A stretch of 64,000 nucleotides of DNA from Pseudomonas fragi (GTDB lineage Bacteria; Pseudomonadota; Gammaproteobacteria; Pseudomonadales; Pseudomonadaceae). The stretch is taken from positions 5,225,196-5,289,195 of the forward strand of contig NZ_CP104861.1 of assembly GCF_025426255.1 (NCBI RefSeq). Direction: 5' to 3'. The notes under the pieces are model-generated. The model was given only the letters and a program-made list of their open reading frames with translations, was not told the origin of the DNA and searched no databases. Positions 48,442-57,636 of this stretch are shown piece after piece; positions within the stretch are counted from its first letter, which is position 1, and every line of letters begins with the position of its first letter. The translations under genes were made by a program, and so were the position numbers.

Positions 48442-49986
48442 TTACCAGGTTTGGGTGGCCTTGAACTTCTCGATACCGGCTTTGATGCCAGCGTCGATTT
48501 CGTCATTGAAGTCACCTTTAACGTTGATCTTCGCCATAAGTTCGGCGTGATCGCGGTTGAAGTAAGCAATCAGCGCTTGTTCAAAGCTACCGACCTTGGT
48601 GATTTCGACGTCAGTCAGGAACCCACGCTCAGCGGCATACAGCGACAGCGCCATGTCAGCGATCGACATTGGTGCGTATTGCTTCTGCTTCATCAGCTCG
48701 GTAACGCGCTGACCATGCTCAAGTTGCTTACGGGTCGCTTCGTCCAGGTCAGAGGCGAACTGGGCAAATGCTGCCAGTTCACGGTACTGAGCCAGAGCGG
48801 TACGGATACCACCGGACAGCTTCTTGATGATCTTGGTCTGAGCGGCACCACCCACACGGGATACCGAAACACCGGCGTTCACTGCAGGACGGATCCCGGA
48901 GTTGAACATGGCCGATTCCAGGAAGATCTGACCGTCAGTGATGGAAATCACGTTGGTCGGAACGAACGCGGAAACGTCGCCAGCTTGAGTTTCGATGATC
49001 GGCAGTGCGGTCAGGGAACCGGTTTTGCCGGTCACTGCGCCGTTGGTGAACTTCTCTACGTACTCTTCGGAAACGCGGGATGCGCGCTCCAGCAGACGGG
49101 AGTGGAGATAGAACACGTCGCCTGGGTAAGCTTCACGGCCTGGTGGACGGCGCAGCAGCAGGGAAATCTGGCGGTAAGCCACTGCTTGCTTGGACAGATC
49201 GTCATAAACGATCAGCGCGTCTTCACCGCGGTCGCGGAAGTATTCGCCCATGGTGCAACCGGAGTACGGTGCCAGGAACTGCAGCGCTGCGGATTCGGAA
49301 GCACTGGCAGCAACGACGATGGTGTTAGCCAACGCGCCGTTTTCTTCCAGCTTGCGAACCACGTTGGCGATAGTCGATTGCTTCTGACCGATCGCTACGT
49401 ATACACAGAAAATGCCGCTGTTCTTCTGGTTGATGATCGCGTCGATCGCCAGAGCGGTTTTACCGATCTGACGGTCACCGATGATCAGCTCACGCTGGCC
49501 ACGGCCGACAGGAATCATGGCATCGACAGCCTTGTAGCCAGTCTGTACAGGCTGGTCTACCGACTTACGCCAGATCACGCCTGGAGCAACTTTCTCGACT
49601 GCATCAGTCTCGGTGTTGTTCAGCGGACCTTTGCCGTCAACTGGGTTACCCAGTGCGTCGACAACGCGACCCAGCAGTTCCTTACCAACCGGAACTTCCA
49701 GGATGCGGCCAGTGCACTTGGCGCTCATGCCTTCAGCCAGAGTCGTGTACGAGCCCAGTACTACGGCACCTACAGAGTCTTGCTCAAGGTTGAGAGCCAT
49801 ACCGAAGACGCTGCCCGGAAACTCGATCATCTCGCCGTACATTACGTCGGCCAGACCGTGAATCCGCACAATACCGTCAGATACGCTGACGATGGTGCCT
49901 TCGTTACGGGCTTGGGAGGTCACATCGAGTTTTTCGATGCGGCCCTTGATAATTTCACTTATTTCGGAAGGATTGAGTTGCTGCAT
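48442..49986 (-). CDS. atpA: ATP synthase alpha subunit
   Basis: 514 residues. Starts MQQLNPSEISEIIKGRI; non-catalytic Walker A GDRQIGKTALAID (about 169-181); SAYIPTN-like region as SAFVPTNVISITDGQIF; alpha signature PAVNAGVSVSRVGG (about 365-378). Forms the F1 hexamer with beta. Confidence 0.98.
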   Translation of the reverse strand: MQQLNPSEISEIIKGRIEKLDVTSQARNEGTIVSVSDGIVRIHGLADVMYGEMIEFPGSVFGMALNLEQDSVGAVVLGSYTTLAEGMSAKCTGRILEVPVGKELLGRVVDALGNPVDGKGPLNNTETDAVEKVAPGVIWRKSVDQPVQTGYKAVDAMIPVGRGQRELIIGDRQIGKTALAIDAIINQKNSGIFCVYVAIGQKQSTIANVVRKLEENGALANTIVVAASASESAALQFLAPYSGCTMGEYFRDRGEDALIVYDDLSKQAVAYRQISLLLRRPPGREAYPGDVFYLHSRLLERASRVSEEYVEKFTNGAVTGKTGSLTALPIIETQAGDVSAFVPTNVISITDGQIFLESAMFNSGIRPAVNAGVSVSRVGGAAQTKIIKKLSGGIRTALAQYRELAAFAQFASDLDEATRKQLEHGQRVTELMKQKQYAPMSIADMALSLYAAERGFLTDVEITKVGSFEQALIAYFNRDHAELMAKINVKGDFNDEIDAGIKAGIEKFKATQTW

Positions 49987-50007
49987 TGCTCTGCTGCCCC
50001 TTCAAAC

Positions 50008-50544
50008 TCAAGATTTCAATGCTTCGGCAAGGCTTGCGAGTTTTCCGCGAACCGAGCCATCGATAACCAGGTCGCCGGCGCGGATGATGACACCACCTAT
50101 AAGGCTGGCATCCTCCGCAACTTGCAGGCGCACTTCCCGGTTGAGTCGTGCACTGAGAACCTTGGCGAGTTTGTCTTGCTGTTCTTGGTTCAATGCAAAA
50201 GCACTGGTCACTTCTACGTCTACCGACTTCTCTTGTTCGGCCTTGTACAGGTCAAACAGAGCGGCAATCTCCGGCAAAAGCGGGAGACGGTCGTTTTCGG
50301 CAACGACGTGGATGAAGTTCTGTACTTTTACATCGAACTTGTCGCCGCACACGTCAATAAACGTGGCGGCCTTTTCTGCGCTCGTCAGTCGCGGGGCCTT
50401 GAGCACGCGCTGCATAGTGTCGTCTTGCGACACTGCTGCAGCCAGGCCGAGCATGGCTGACCAAGAGGCCAGTTGCTGGTGGGCCTGGGCGTGCTCGAAG
50501 GCTGCCTTAGCGTAAGGTCGGGCCAACGTGGTCAATTCTGCCAT
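50008..50544 (-). CDS. atpH: ATP synthase delta subunit
   Basis: 178 residues; N-terminal helical domain (TLARPYAKAAFEHA) and C-terminal IGGVIIRAGDLVIDGSVRGKL, the OSCP/delta signature. Joins F1 to the peripheral stalk b subunits. 21 bases before atpA. Confidence 0.97.
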   Translation of the reverse strand: MAELTTLARPYAKAAFEHAQAHQQLASWSAMLGLAAAVSQDDTMQRVLKAPRLTSAEKAATFIDVCGDKFDVKVQNFIHVVAENDRLPLLPEIAALFDLYKAEQEKSVDVEVTSAFALNQEQQDKLAKVLSARLNREVRLQVAEDASLIGGVIIRAGDLVIDGSVRGKLASLAEALKS

Positions 50545-50556
50545 GATCGCCCTCGC

Positions 50557-51027
50557 TTAAATTTCAGCAGCCAGTTTGTTAACCAGCTCCGCGTGCGCGT
50601 TTTGATCGATTGTGGCGCCCAGGATTTTTTCAGCGCCTTCAACGGCCAAGCTACCCAATTGGGTGCGCAGCGCGTCTTTAACACTGTTGATTTCCTGTTC
50701 GATCTCGGCCTGAGCCTGAGCCTTCACACGGTCAGCTTCAACGCGAGCCTGTTCACGGGCTTCGTCTACGATCTGAGTACCGCGCTTCTTGGCTTGCTCA
50801 ATGATTTCAGCTGCTTGAGCCTTAGCTTCGCGCAGTTGTTGACCCGCTTTATCTTGGGCCAACTCCAGGTCGCGAGCTGCTCGGTTAGCAGCGTCCAATC
50901 CAGCCGCAATCTTCTTCTGACGTTCTTGCAATGCCGCGATGACCGGAGGCCACACGAACTTCATGCAAAACAGTACAAAAATGAAGAACGCAACGGACTG
51001 GCCAATCAGGGTTGCATTAATGTTCAC
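50557..51027 (-). CDS. atpF: ATP synthase subunit b
   Basis: 156 residues: one membrane helix near residues 5-25 (IGQSVAFFIFVLFCMKFVW) then a long charged coiled coil (EAKAQAAEIIEQAKKRGTQI). Peripheral stalk of Fo. 12 bases before atpH. Confidence 0.97.
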   Translation of the reverse strand: MNINATLIGQSVAFFIFVLFCMKFVWPPVIAALQERQKKIAAGLDAANRAARDLELAQDKAGQQLREAKAQAAEIIEQAKKRGTQIVDEAREQARVEADRVKAQAQAEIEQEINSVKDALRTQLGSLAVEGAEKILGATIDQNAHAELVNKLAAEI

Positions 51028-51084
51028 GCCAACACCTCGCTCGTTCGTTGTCCATCACTCTAATCAACTCGAAAATTCGAGTGA

Positions 51085-51342
51085 TTAGCCAGCGAGTTGA
51101 CCAACGAAGGGGTTCGCGAAGGTGAAGAACAGTGCGATACCAACACCGATCATGGTTACGGCGTCGAGCAGACCGGCAACGATGAACATTTTAACTTGCA
51201 GCATTGGGACCATTTCTGGTTGACGCGCTGCGCCTTCCAGGAACTTGCCACCCAACAGGCCGAAACCAATTGCGGTACCCAGTGCGCCCAGGCCGATCAA
51301 CAGTGCAACAGCGATAGCGGTTAGACCAACTACAGTTTCCAT
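51085..51342 (-). CDS. atpE: ATP synthase subunit c
   Basis: 85 residues, hairpin of two membrane helices ([20 protein letters not shown] and [19 protein letters not shown], proton-binding Asp in LLDAV near residue 60) linked by GARQPEMV. Forms the rotor ring. Confidence 0.97.
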
Positions 51343-51464
51343 CTTTCCTCCCGACTTTTACGTCGTATGGTTTAGGTTTTTAGATTAAAGCGGTAAAACA
51401 AAATCATTTTGCGACGCCCTCTCACCCGAAGGCGAGAGGAGCACAAGACTCGCCGAAGCGGATC

Positions 51465-52334
51465 TTAGTGGTTATCTTCGTGTGCCATCGACAGGTAGAC
51501 GATGGTCAACATCATGAAGATGAACGCTTGCAAGGTGATGATCAGGATGTGGAATACAGCCCACGCCCATTGCAGCACCACGCCCAGACCGCTAAGCCAA
51601 AGCAGGCCGCTGCCGAACATTACGGCGATCAGGATAAACACCAGTTCGCCAGCGTACATGTTGCCGAACAGACGCAGAGCCAACGAAATAGGCTTGGCAA
51701 TCAACGTCACGAATTCGAGCAGGAAGTTCACCGGAATCAGCAGCGCCTGAACAAAAATGTTCTTGCTGCCGAACGGGTGCAGGGTCAGTTCGCCGATAAA
51801 GCCGCCGATGCCCTTGATTTTGATGCTGTAGAAGATGATCAACGCGAATACCGACAGGGCCATGCCCATGGTCGCGTTTGGATCAGTCGTCGGTACGGCA
51901 CGGAATGGGAAGTGCTCATCGCCAGTGATCAGGATCGCCAACTGAGGAATCCAGTCAACCGGAACCAGGTCGATGGCGTTCATCAGGAACACCCAGACGA
52001 AAATGGTCAGCGCCAGCGGTGCAATAACTGCACTGCGACCGTGGAAACTGTCTTTTACGCTGCCATCAACGAATTCCACCAGTACTTCTACGAAGTTCTG
52101 CAGTGCGCCTGGTTGCCCGGAAGTTGCCTTCTTGGCCGCCATGCGGAATACGAGGATGAAGATCAGACCAACAAAAAGCGACCAGCCGAGGGTATCGACG
52201 TGGAATGCCCAAAAACCCATTGCTTTAGCTTCTGCAACGGTGTGAGCAAAGCCCCAGCCGCCATCAGGTAGCTGCCCAAAGGTCAGGTTCTGTAAGTGGT
52301 GCTGGATATAGCCCGAAGCGGTTGTTTCTGCCAT
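51465..52334 (-). CDS. atpB: ATP synthase subunit a
   Basis: 289 residues, five to six membrane segments; LALRLFGNMYAGELVF (near 225-240) holds the essential proton-path Arg. Stator of Fo. 122 bases separate it from atpE, with no additional gene. Confidence 0.97.
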   Translation of the reverse strand: MAETTASGYIQHHLQNLTFGQLPDGGWGFAHTVAEAKAMGFWAFHVDTLGWSLFVGLIFILVFRMAAKKATSGQPGALQNFVEVLVEFVDGSVKDSFHGRSAVIAPLALTIFVWVFLMNAIDLVPVDWIPQLAILITGDEHFPFRAVPTTDPNATMGMALSVFALIIFYSIKIKGIGGFIGELTLHPFGSKNIFVQALLIPVNFLLEFVTLIAKPISLALRLFGNMYAGELVFILIAVMFGSGLLWLSGLGVVLQWAWAVFHILIITLQAFIFMMLTIVYLSMAHEDNH

Positions 52335-52350
52335 GGTTGCCTCAAACGCC

Positions 52351-52758
52351 CTAAGGTCTCGAAAGTGTTGTTCTCATTAGCAGGGGAGCGAACCAGCTGA
52401 CCAGTTGGGTCAACACGAAGACGCCGAATACTGCTAACGGCGCCAATGGCTTCACACCTGCAAACGTCAGCGCGAACAGCACTGCCGTCAAAATTAACTT
52501 GCCCGCCTCACCGGCGTAAAACGACCGGACGATGGCTTGCGCTGCTCGGGCGCCGGAAAACCGAAAAGCCCTGTGAGCAAAATACACATTGGGTAGCAAA
52601 GCTATCAGGCCTCCGCAGAGTCCTGAATATCCGGCGACGACTCCATGCCATTGCCAGAGCCCCAAAGCAGCCAGCAATAAAACGACAAATTGAGCCAGTA
52701 AAACCGGAAAAACCGCCAAGCGATGGAACGGCAAGCGGTTTGGCGTGCGGGTTTCCAT
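52351..52758 (-). CDS. atpI: ATP synthase accessory subunit I
   Basis: 135 residues from ATG 52758; four hydrophobic segments (16-36, 40-60, 78-96, 100-122). AtpI helps assemble the c ring or import magnesium; not required for catalysis. First gene of the atp operon, with a good GAGGAG ribosome site. Confidence 0.92.
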   Translation of the reverse strand: METRTPNRLPFHRLAVFPVLLAQFVVLLLAALGLWQWHGVVAGYSGLCGGLIALLPNVYFAHRAFRFSGARAAQAIVRSFYAGEAGKLILTAVLFALTFAGVKPLAPLAVFGVFVLTQLVSWFAPLLMRTTLSRP

Positions 52759-52832
52759 CACAACTGCTCCTCAAAGGTCGGCTACCAAAAACTGAAAACT
52801 TGGCATAATTTGTGCCGACAAAATGCGCGCAG

Positions 52833-52861
52833 AGTATAGGGGCGCTTAAGCCCCTATTCAA
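52833..52861 (-). promoter_or_regulatory. Promoter of the atp operon with an inverted repeat in the spacer
   Basis: Minus strand: -35 TTGAAT (52861-52856), 17-base spacer, -10 TATACT (52838-52833). The spacer overlaps ATAGGGGC-GCTTAA-GCCCCTAT (52836-52857). Predicted leader about 68 bases to atpI. Confidence 0.7.
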
Positions 52862-52906
52862 CTGTCAGGTAGTGATTTCCGACTGCGCGCTACATGGGGA
52901 ATTGTT

Positions 52907-53779
52907 TCAGCGGATGTGAGCAAGCACTCCCTGAAGCTCATCCAGAGAATTGTAACCAATCACTAACTGGCCTTTTCCCTTCTTTCCGTGGCGGATCTGC
53001 ACCGCAGAGCCTAGGCGCTCAGCCAGACGCTGTTCGAGCCGGGTAATGTCCGGATCGGGTTTAACCGGTTCAGCAGGCTCTTGTTTGCCGCTCAGCCACT
53101 GGCGAACCAGGGCTTCGGTCTGACGCACTGTCAGACCGCGTGCGACAACGTGTCGCGCCCCTTCAACCTGTTGATTTTCAGGCAAACCGAGCAATGCCCG
53201 CGCATGACCCATTTCCAGGTCCCCGTGGGACAGCATGGTCTTGATCACTTCCGGCAATGCAATCAATCGCAACAAGTTAGCCACAGACACTCGGGACTTA
53301 CCCACAGCGTCGGCGACCTGTTGCTGAGTCAGCTGGAACTCTTGCTGCAAGCGCTGCAAGGCGACGGCTTCTTCAATCGGGTTGAGGTCTTCGCGCTGGA
53401 TGTTCTCGATCAGCGCCATCGCGATGGCGGTTTCATCCGGTACGTCTTTGACCATCGCCGGGATGGTGTCCTTGCCTGCCTGTTGGCTGGCGCGCCAGCG
53501 GCGCTCACCGGCAATGATCTCAAAGCGGTTGCCTTCAATCGGGCGAACCACGATCGGTTGCATCACGCCTTGAGACCTGATCGAGCTTGCCAGCTCTTCA
53601 AGCGCCTGCGGATCCATATCGCGACGAGGCTGATACTTGCCGCGCTGGATCAAGTCCAGAGGCAAGTGTTGCAGTTCGCTTTGATCAACCTTGACCGCTT
53701 GCTCTTCCAGCGAGCTGACTGTTGGACCACTCAGGAGTGCATCCAGTCCGCGTCCGAGACCTCGTTTCTTGACGGCCAT
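52907..53779 (-). CDS. parB: Chromosome partitioning protein ParB
   Basis: 290 residues. N-terminal GRGLDALL, ParB/Sulfiredoxin CTP-binding region with PRRDMDPQALEELASSI and IIAGERRWRAS (about 85-100), HTH (QQQVADAVGKSRVSVANLLR, 150-170) that reads parS, and C-terminal dimer part (245-290). It loads on parS and spreads by CTP hydrolysis to organise the origin region for segregation. Gap to parA is 9 bases. One parS lies at 26295 within this window. Confidence 0.97.
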   Translation of the reverse strand: MAVKKRGLGRGLDALLSGPTVSSLEEQAVKVDQSELQHLPLDLIQRGKYQPRRDMDPQALEELASSIRSQGVMQPIVVRPIEGNRFEIIAGERRWRASQQAGKDTIPAMVKDVPDETAIAMALIENIQREDLNPIEEAVALQRLQQEFQLTQQQVADAVGKSRVSVANLLRLIALPEVIKTMLSHGDLEMGHARALLGLPENQQVEGARHVVARGLTVRQTEALVRQWLSGKQEPAEPVKPDPDITRLEQRLAERLGSAVQIRHGKKGKGQLVIGYNSLDELQGVLAHIR

Positions 53780-53788
53780 GGGATTTCC

Positions 53789-54580
53789 TTAAGTTGGCTG
53801 AGGCGTGCGGGTAGAACGACGTTGACGACGAACCAGCTCGCCCGCCAGGGCAAGGTAAGCAATCGCGCCACGGGAATTCTTGTCATAGGCCAATGCAGGC
53901 ATGCCGTAGCTTGGAGCCTCGGCCAGACGAATGTTGCGCGGAATAACCGTGTCGTAGAGCTGCTCGCCGAAGTGTTCCTTGAGCTGCGCCGAGACATCGT
54001 TCATCAGGCTCAGGCGCGGGTCATACATGGTCCGCAGCAGGCCTTCGATCTTCAGGTTCGGATTCAGCAGCTCAGCGATACGCTTGATGTTATCCACAAG
54101 GTCGCTCAAGCCTTCGAGTGCGAAGTACTCGCACTGCATGGGGATAATCACCCCATCGGCAGCAACCAGAGCGTTCAGGGTCAGCATCGACAGCGACGGT
54201 GGGCAATCGATCAGAATGTAATCGTAGCTCTCGCGAACCGGCGCCAGAGCTGTGCGCAGACGGCTTTCTTTCATCTGCATTTCGAGCAGCACGACTTCGG
54301 CTGCCGTCAGGTCGCGGTTAGCGGGCAGAAGCTGGTAACCACCGTGTTCGGAGACGTGCATGGCCTGAGCCAGGTCGCATTCGCCGATCAACAGGTCGTA
54401 GACCGAATTCTCGAGACCGTGTTTATCCACACCGCTACCCATGGTGGCGTTGCCTTGTGGATCAAGGTCGATCAGCAGCACGCGGCGCTTGGTCGCGACC
54501 AGCGATGCTGCGAGGTTGATACAGGTGGTGGTTTTACCCACACCACCCTTTTGGTTCGCTATTGCGAATACCTTAGCCAT
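53789..54580 (-). CDS. parA: Chromosome partitioning ATPase ParA (Soj)
   Basis: 263 residues from ATG 54580 (a TTG 18 bases upstream is rejected). Deviant Walker A KGGVGKTT (residues 10-17), switch I LIDLDPQGNATMG and Walker B IDCPPSLSMLTLNAL. Binds DNA as ATP dimer and moves ParB-parS complexes. Two perfect DnaA boxes occur inside (54090, 54423). Confidence 0.97.
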   Translation of the reverse strand: MAKVFAIANQKGGVGKTTTCINLAASLVATKRRVLLIDLDPQGNATMGSGVDKHGLENSVYDLLIGECDLAQAMHVSEHGGYQLLPANRDLTAAEVVLLEMQMKESRLRTALAPVRESYDYILIDCPPSLSMLTLNALVAADGVIIPMQCEYFALEGLSDLVDNIKRIAELLNPNLKIEGLLRTMYDPRLSLMNDVSAQLKEHFGEQLYDTVIPRNIRLAEAPSYGMPALAYDKNSRGAIAYLALAGELVRRQRRSTRTPQPT

Positions 54581-54598
54581 TCTTGCTTGCGTTCCCAA

Positions 54599-55243
54599 TC
54601 ATGCCGTGCGGCGCAGTATCAGCAGATGGCGTTGGCCTTGGCAACCTGGAACGGTCAAGGCGTGTTCGCTATCTAGACGAAAATCAGACGGCAATGCTAC
54701 CAGCTCATCAGCCGGATGAACGCCCTTCATTGCCAGCCAGCGTGTTTCGCTGTTGCCAAGGTGACGCGTCCAGTTGCTGAAGTTCTCCATGCTGCTGAAA
54801 GCCCTGGAAACAATTCCATTGAATGGCAGCTCAGGCTGAAACTCTTCAACGCGGCTGTGGATAACTTGCAAGTTATCCAGCTTGAGTTCGAGTTTCACCT
54901 GGGTCAGAAAACGGGTTTTCTTGCCGTTGCTGTCCAGACAGGTCACTTGCGACTCGGGAAACAGGATCGCCAGAGGGATGCCCGGCATCCCGCCACCGCT
55001 ACCCACATCCAGCCAACGGCCGTTTTCGATGAAGGGCATTACGCTCAGACTGTCGAGCAAATGGCGCGACACCATTTCGTCCGGGTTACGCACAGCCGTG
55101 AGGTTGTAGGCCTTGTTCCATTTGATCAACAGGGCCAGATAACCCAGCAATAGCTGATGCTGGTTTTCGGTCAGTGCGACACCCAGTTGGCGTGCACCTG
55201 TGGATAACTCTTCGGCGTGTTGTGCGGTAACCAGCGAACTCAA
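54599..55243 (-). CDS. rsmG: 16S rRNA m7G527 methyltransferase RsmG (GidB)
   Basis: 214 residues. SAM-binding LDVGSGGGMPGIPLAILFPE (about 71-90), LDSNGKKTRFL and VSRAFSS motifs are typical. Methylates G527 of 16S rRNA. Start overlaps the mnmG stop by four bases. DnaA boxes at 54856 and 55199. Confidence 0.96.
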   Translation of the reverse strand: MSSLVTAQHAEELSTGARQLGVALTENQHQLLLGYLALLIKWNKAYNLTAVRNPDEMVSRHLLDSLSVMPFIENGRWLDVGSGGGMPGIPLAILFPESQVTCLDSNGKKTRFLTQVKLELKLDNLQVIHSRVEEFQPELPFNGIVSRAFSSMENFSNWTRHLGNSETRWLAMKGVHPADELVALPSDFRLDSEHALTVPGCQGQRHLLILRRTA

Positions 55244-57132
55244 GCGTTTTGCTCCAACGTGCGGCCAGCGCCGCGCTTTTTCAGGTGAATCATCAACAGG
55301 GAAATCGCCGCCGGAGTCACGCCAGGAATGCGCGAAGCCTGGCCCAGGGTCTCGGGACGGGTGGCGCCCAACTTGCTCTGGATCTCTTTCGACAGACCGG
55401 AGATGGTCGTGTAATCGATATCCACAGGTAGTTTGGTGTTTTCACTGGCGCGCAAACGGGCAATTTCGTCTTGCTGACGATCGATATAACCGGCGTACTT
55501 GGTTTTGATCTCAACCTGTTCGGCGACCAACGGATCTTCGGCGCCCTGCCCGGTCACTTCAATCAGACCGACGTAGTCGATTTCGGGACGGGTCAGCAGA
55601 TTCAGCAAATTGTATTCATGGGTCAGAGGCGTGCCGAACTTGGCAGCAATCGCATCGCCCTGCTCAGTCCCCGGGCGAACCCAGGTACTTTTGAGTCGTT
55701 GTTCTTCCTGCGCAATGCTTTCGCGCTTGGTGCAGAACGCCGCCCAACGGGCGTCGTCGACCAGGCCCAATTCGCGGCCTTTTTCGGTCAAACGCATGTC
55801 AGCGTTGTCTTCGCGCAGGATCAAGCGGTATTCGGCGCGGGAGGTGAACATCCGGTACGGTTCTTGAGTACCCAAGGTAATCAGGTCATCGACCAATACC
55901 CCGATGTACGCCTCATCGCGACGCGGGCACCAGCTTTCCTTGCCCTGTGCGAGCAATGCAGCGTTGGCGCCAGCCAGCAAACCCTGGGCGCCGGCTTCTT
56001 CGTAACCGGTAGTGCCGTTAATTTGCCCTGCAAAGAACAAACCGCCGATAACTTTGGTTTCGAGGCTGTATTTCAGGTCACGCGGATCGAAGTAGTCGTA
56101 CTCGATGGCATAGCCAGGACGCACGATATGGGCGTTTTCCATACCGCGAATCGATTGCACGATCTGGATCTGTACATCGAACGGCAAGGAGGTGGAAATC
56201 CCGTTCGGGTACAACTCATGGGTCGTCAAACCTTCCGGTTCGATAAAGACCTGGTGGCTTTCCTTGTCGGCAAAGCGATGGATCTTGTCTTCGATCGACG
56301 GGCAGTAACGTGGGCCAATACCTTCGATCACACCCGAATACATCGGTGAACGATCAAGGTTGGACGCAATGATTTCGTGGGTGCGGGCGTTGGTATGGGT
56401 AATCCAGCAACTGACCTGGGCCGGGTGCTGTTCTTTGTTGCCCATGAACGACATCACTGGAATCGGGGTATCGCCTGGTTGCTCGGTCATCACCGAGAAA
56501 TCTACAGAGCGGCCATCGATACGCGGTGGTGTACCGGTTTTCAGGCGACCAACTCGCAGAGGCAGTTCACGCAGGCGATGTGCCAGGGCAATCGAAGGTG
56601 GATCACCGGCTCGGCCGCCCGAGTAGTTCTGCATTCCGATGTGGATAAGTCCGCCGAGGAAAGTGCCAGTGGTCAAAACTACTGCATCAGCCATGAAGCG
56701 CAGGCCCATTTGGGTCACTACGCCGCGGACTTGGTCCTGCTCAACGATCAGGTCATCAGCAGCCTGTTGAAATATCCACAGGTTGGGCTGGTTTTCCAGA
56801 ATTTCGCGTATCGCCGCCTTGTACAGGATGCGGTCGGCCTGTGCGCGGGTTGCGCGCACTGCCGGGCCTTTGCGGCCGTTGAGTACACGGAACTGGATAC
56901 CGCCTTTATCGGTAGCCATCGCCATCGCGCCGCCAAGGGCGTCGATTTCTTTAACCAGATGGCTTTTACCAATCCCGCCAATCGCAGGATTGCAGCTCAT
57001 TTGCCCGAGGGTTTCCACGTTGTGGGTCAACAGCAGGGTTTTTACGCCCATGCGTGCTGAAGCAAGTGCAGCCTCGGTTCCGGCGTGACCGCCGCCGATG
57101 ACGATCACTGCAAAACGGGAAGGGAAATTCAC
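55240..57132 (-). CDS. mnmG: tRNA uridine-34 carboxymethylaminomethyl synthesis enzyme MnmG (GidA)
   Basis: 630 residues from GTG 57132, with GAGG eight bases upstream, giving NFPSRFAVIVIGGGHAGTEA as first residues; upstream codons of the frame are rejected, and the neighbouring GTG at 57135 is the alternative. FAD-binding GGGHAGTEAA (about 13-22), CNPAIGGIGKSHLV, and conserved Cys region in YCPSIEDK. With MnmE it modifies U34 of several tRNAs. Contains a DnaA box at 56640. Confidence 0.96.
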   Translation of the reverse strand: MNFPSRFAVIVIGGGHAGTEAALASARMGVKTLLLTHNVETLGQMSCNPAIGGIGKSHLVKEIDALGGAMAMATDKGGIQFRVLNGRKGPAVRATRAQADRILYKAAIREILENQPNLWIFQQAADDLIVEQDQVRGVVTQMGLRFMADAVVLTTGTFLGGLIHIGMQNYSGGRAGDPPSIALAHRLRELPLRVGRLKTGTPPRIDGRSVDFSVMTEQPGDTPIPVMSFMGNKEQHPAQVSCWITHTNARTHEIIASNLDRSPMYSGVIEGIGPRYCPSIEDKIHRFADKESHQVFIEPEGLTTHELYPNGISTSLPFDVQIQIVQSIRGMENAHIVRPGYAIEYDYFDPRDLKYSLETKVIGGLFFAGQINGTTGYEEAGAQGLLAGANAALLAQGKESWCPRRDEAYIGVLVDDLITLGTQEPYRMFTSRAEYRLILREDNADMRLTEKGRELGLVDDARWAAFCTKRESIAQEEQRLKSTWVRPGTEQGDAIAAKFGTPLTHEYNLLNLLTRPEIDYVGLIEVTGQGAEDPLVAEQVEIKTKYAGYIDRQQDEIARLRASENTKLPVDIDYTTISGLSKEIQSKLGATRPETLGQASRIPGVTPAAISLLMIHLKKRGAGRTLEQNA

Positions 57133-57219
57133 CACGCACCTCGTGCCTGTTACTAGGGGTTTTTTGGATAGACCGCGAAGTATAGGGACTTCGCCCTTCT
57201 TAAAGAACCCTTTGCACAA

Positions 57220-57560
57220 AATTTAACCAGCTGTGGATAAGGGCAAGATAGATAAATAAATAGAGAAGAAATTTATAAAGCTTTGTTTTTATGTTTATTT
57301 CTACTGAGGCACCTTTCTGTGGATAGATTGCTAAAGGCTATATTCTACGTACTGTACAGAGATTCAAAAGTCTGTGTTCATGTGCCAATAAGAGGCTTGG
57401 ATAAGTGCTTTAAGCCTGTGGGTAAAACAGGTGCTTATCCACAGGGGTGGTTATCTTCAGTTTTCAGGCCTACTTACCCACTGACCTGAAGGCCAGTTAT
57501 GCACAGGGCTTATTCTGCTGTTTACGCGGTTTTTAGCCAATAAACAGGCAGCCGAAAACC
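57220..57560. other. Second origin-like region (oriC2 candidate) upstream of mnmG
   Basis: Non-coding. Perfect DnaA boxes at 57232-57240 and 57435-57443; near matches at 57318-57326 (TGTGGATAG), 57417-57425 (TGTGGGTAA) and 57497-57505 (TTATGCACA). Between them an AT-rich stretch (57245-57300). It lies about 6.4 kb from the main oriC, the distance reported for oriC2 of P. aeruginosa. No gene seen in 57133-57636. Confidence 0.6.
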
Positions 57561-57636
57561 GCATGAAGGGTCAATTCTTCACGCGGTCGGACGATCGGTC
57601 AGTGATAAAAGTGATAAACGGCACGCGCCAGTACCC

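Noticed and set aside
48379..50460. Long plus-strand open frame opposite atpA/atpH (693 codons)
   Set aside because: Antisense shadow of highly conserved ATP synthase genes; runs across three genes and has no family resemblance.
53081..54676. Plus-strand frame opposite parB/parA (531 codons)
   Set aside because: Spans two conserved minus-strand genes and their junction; shadow reading.
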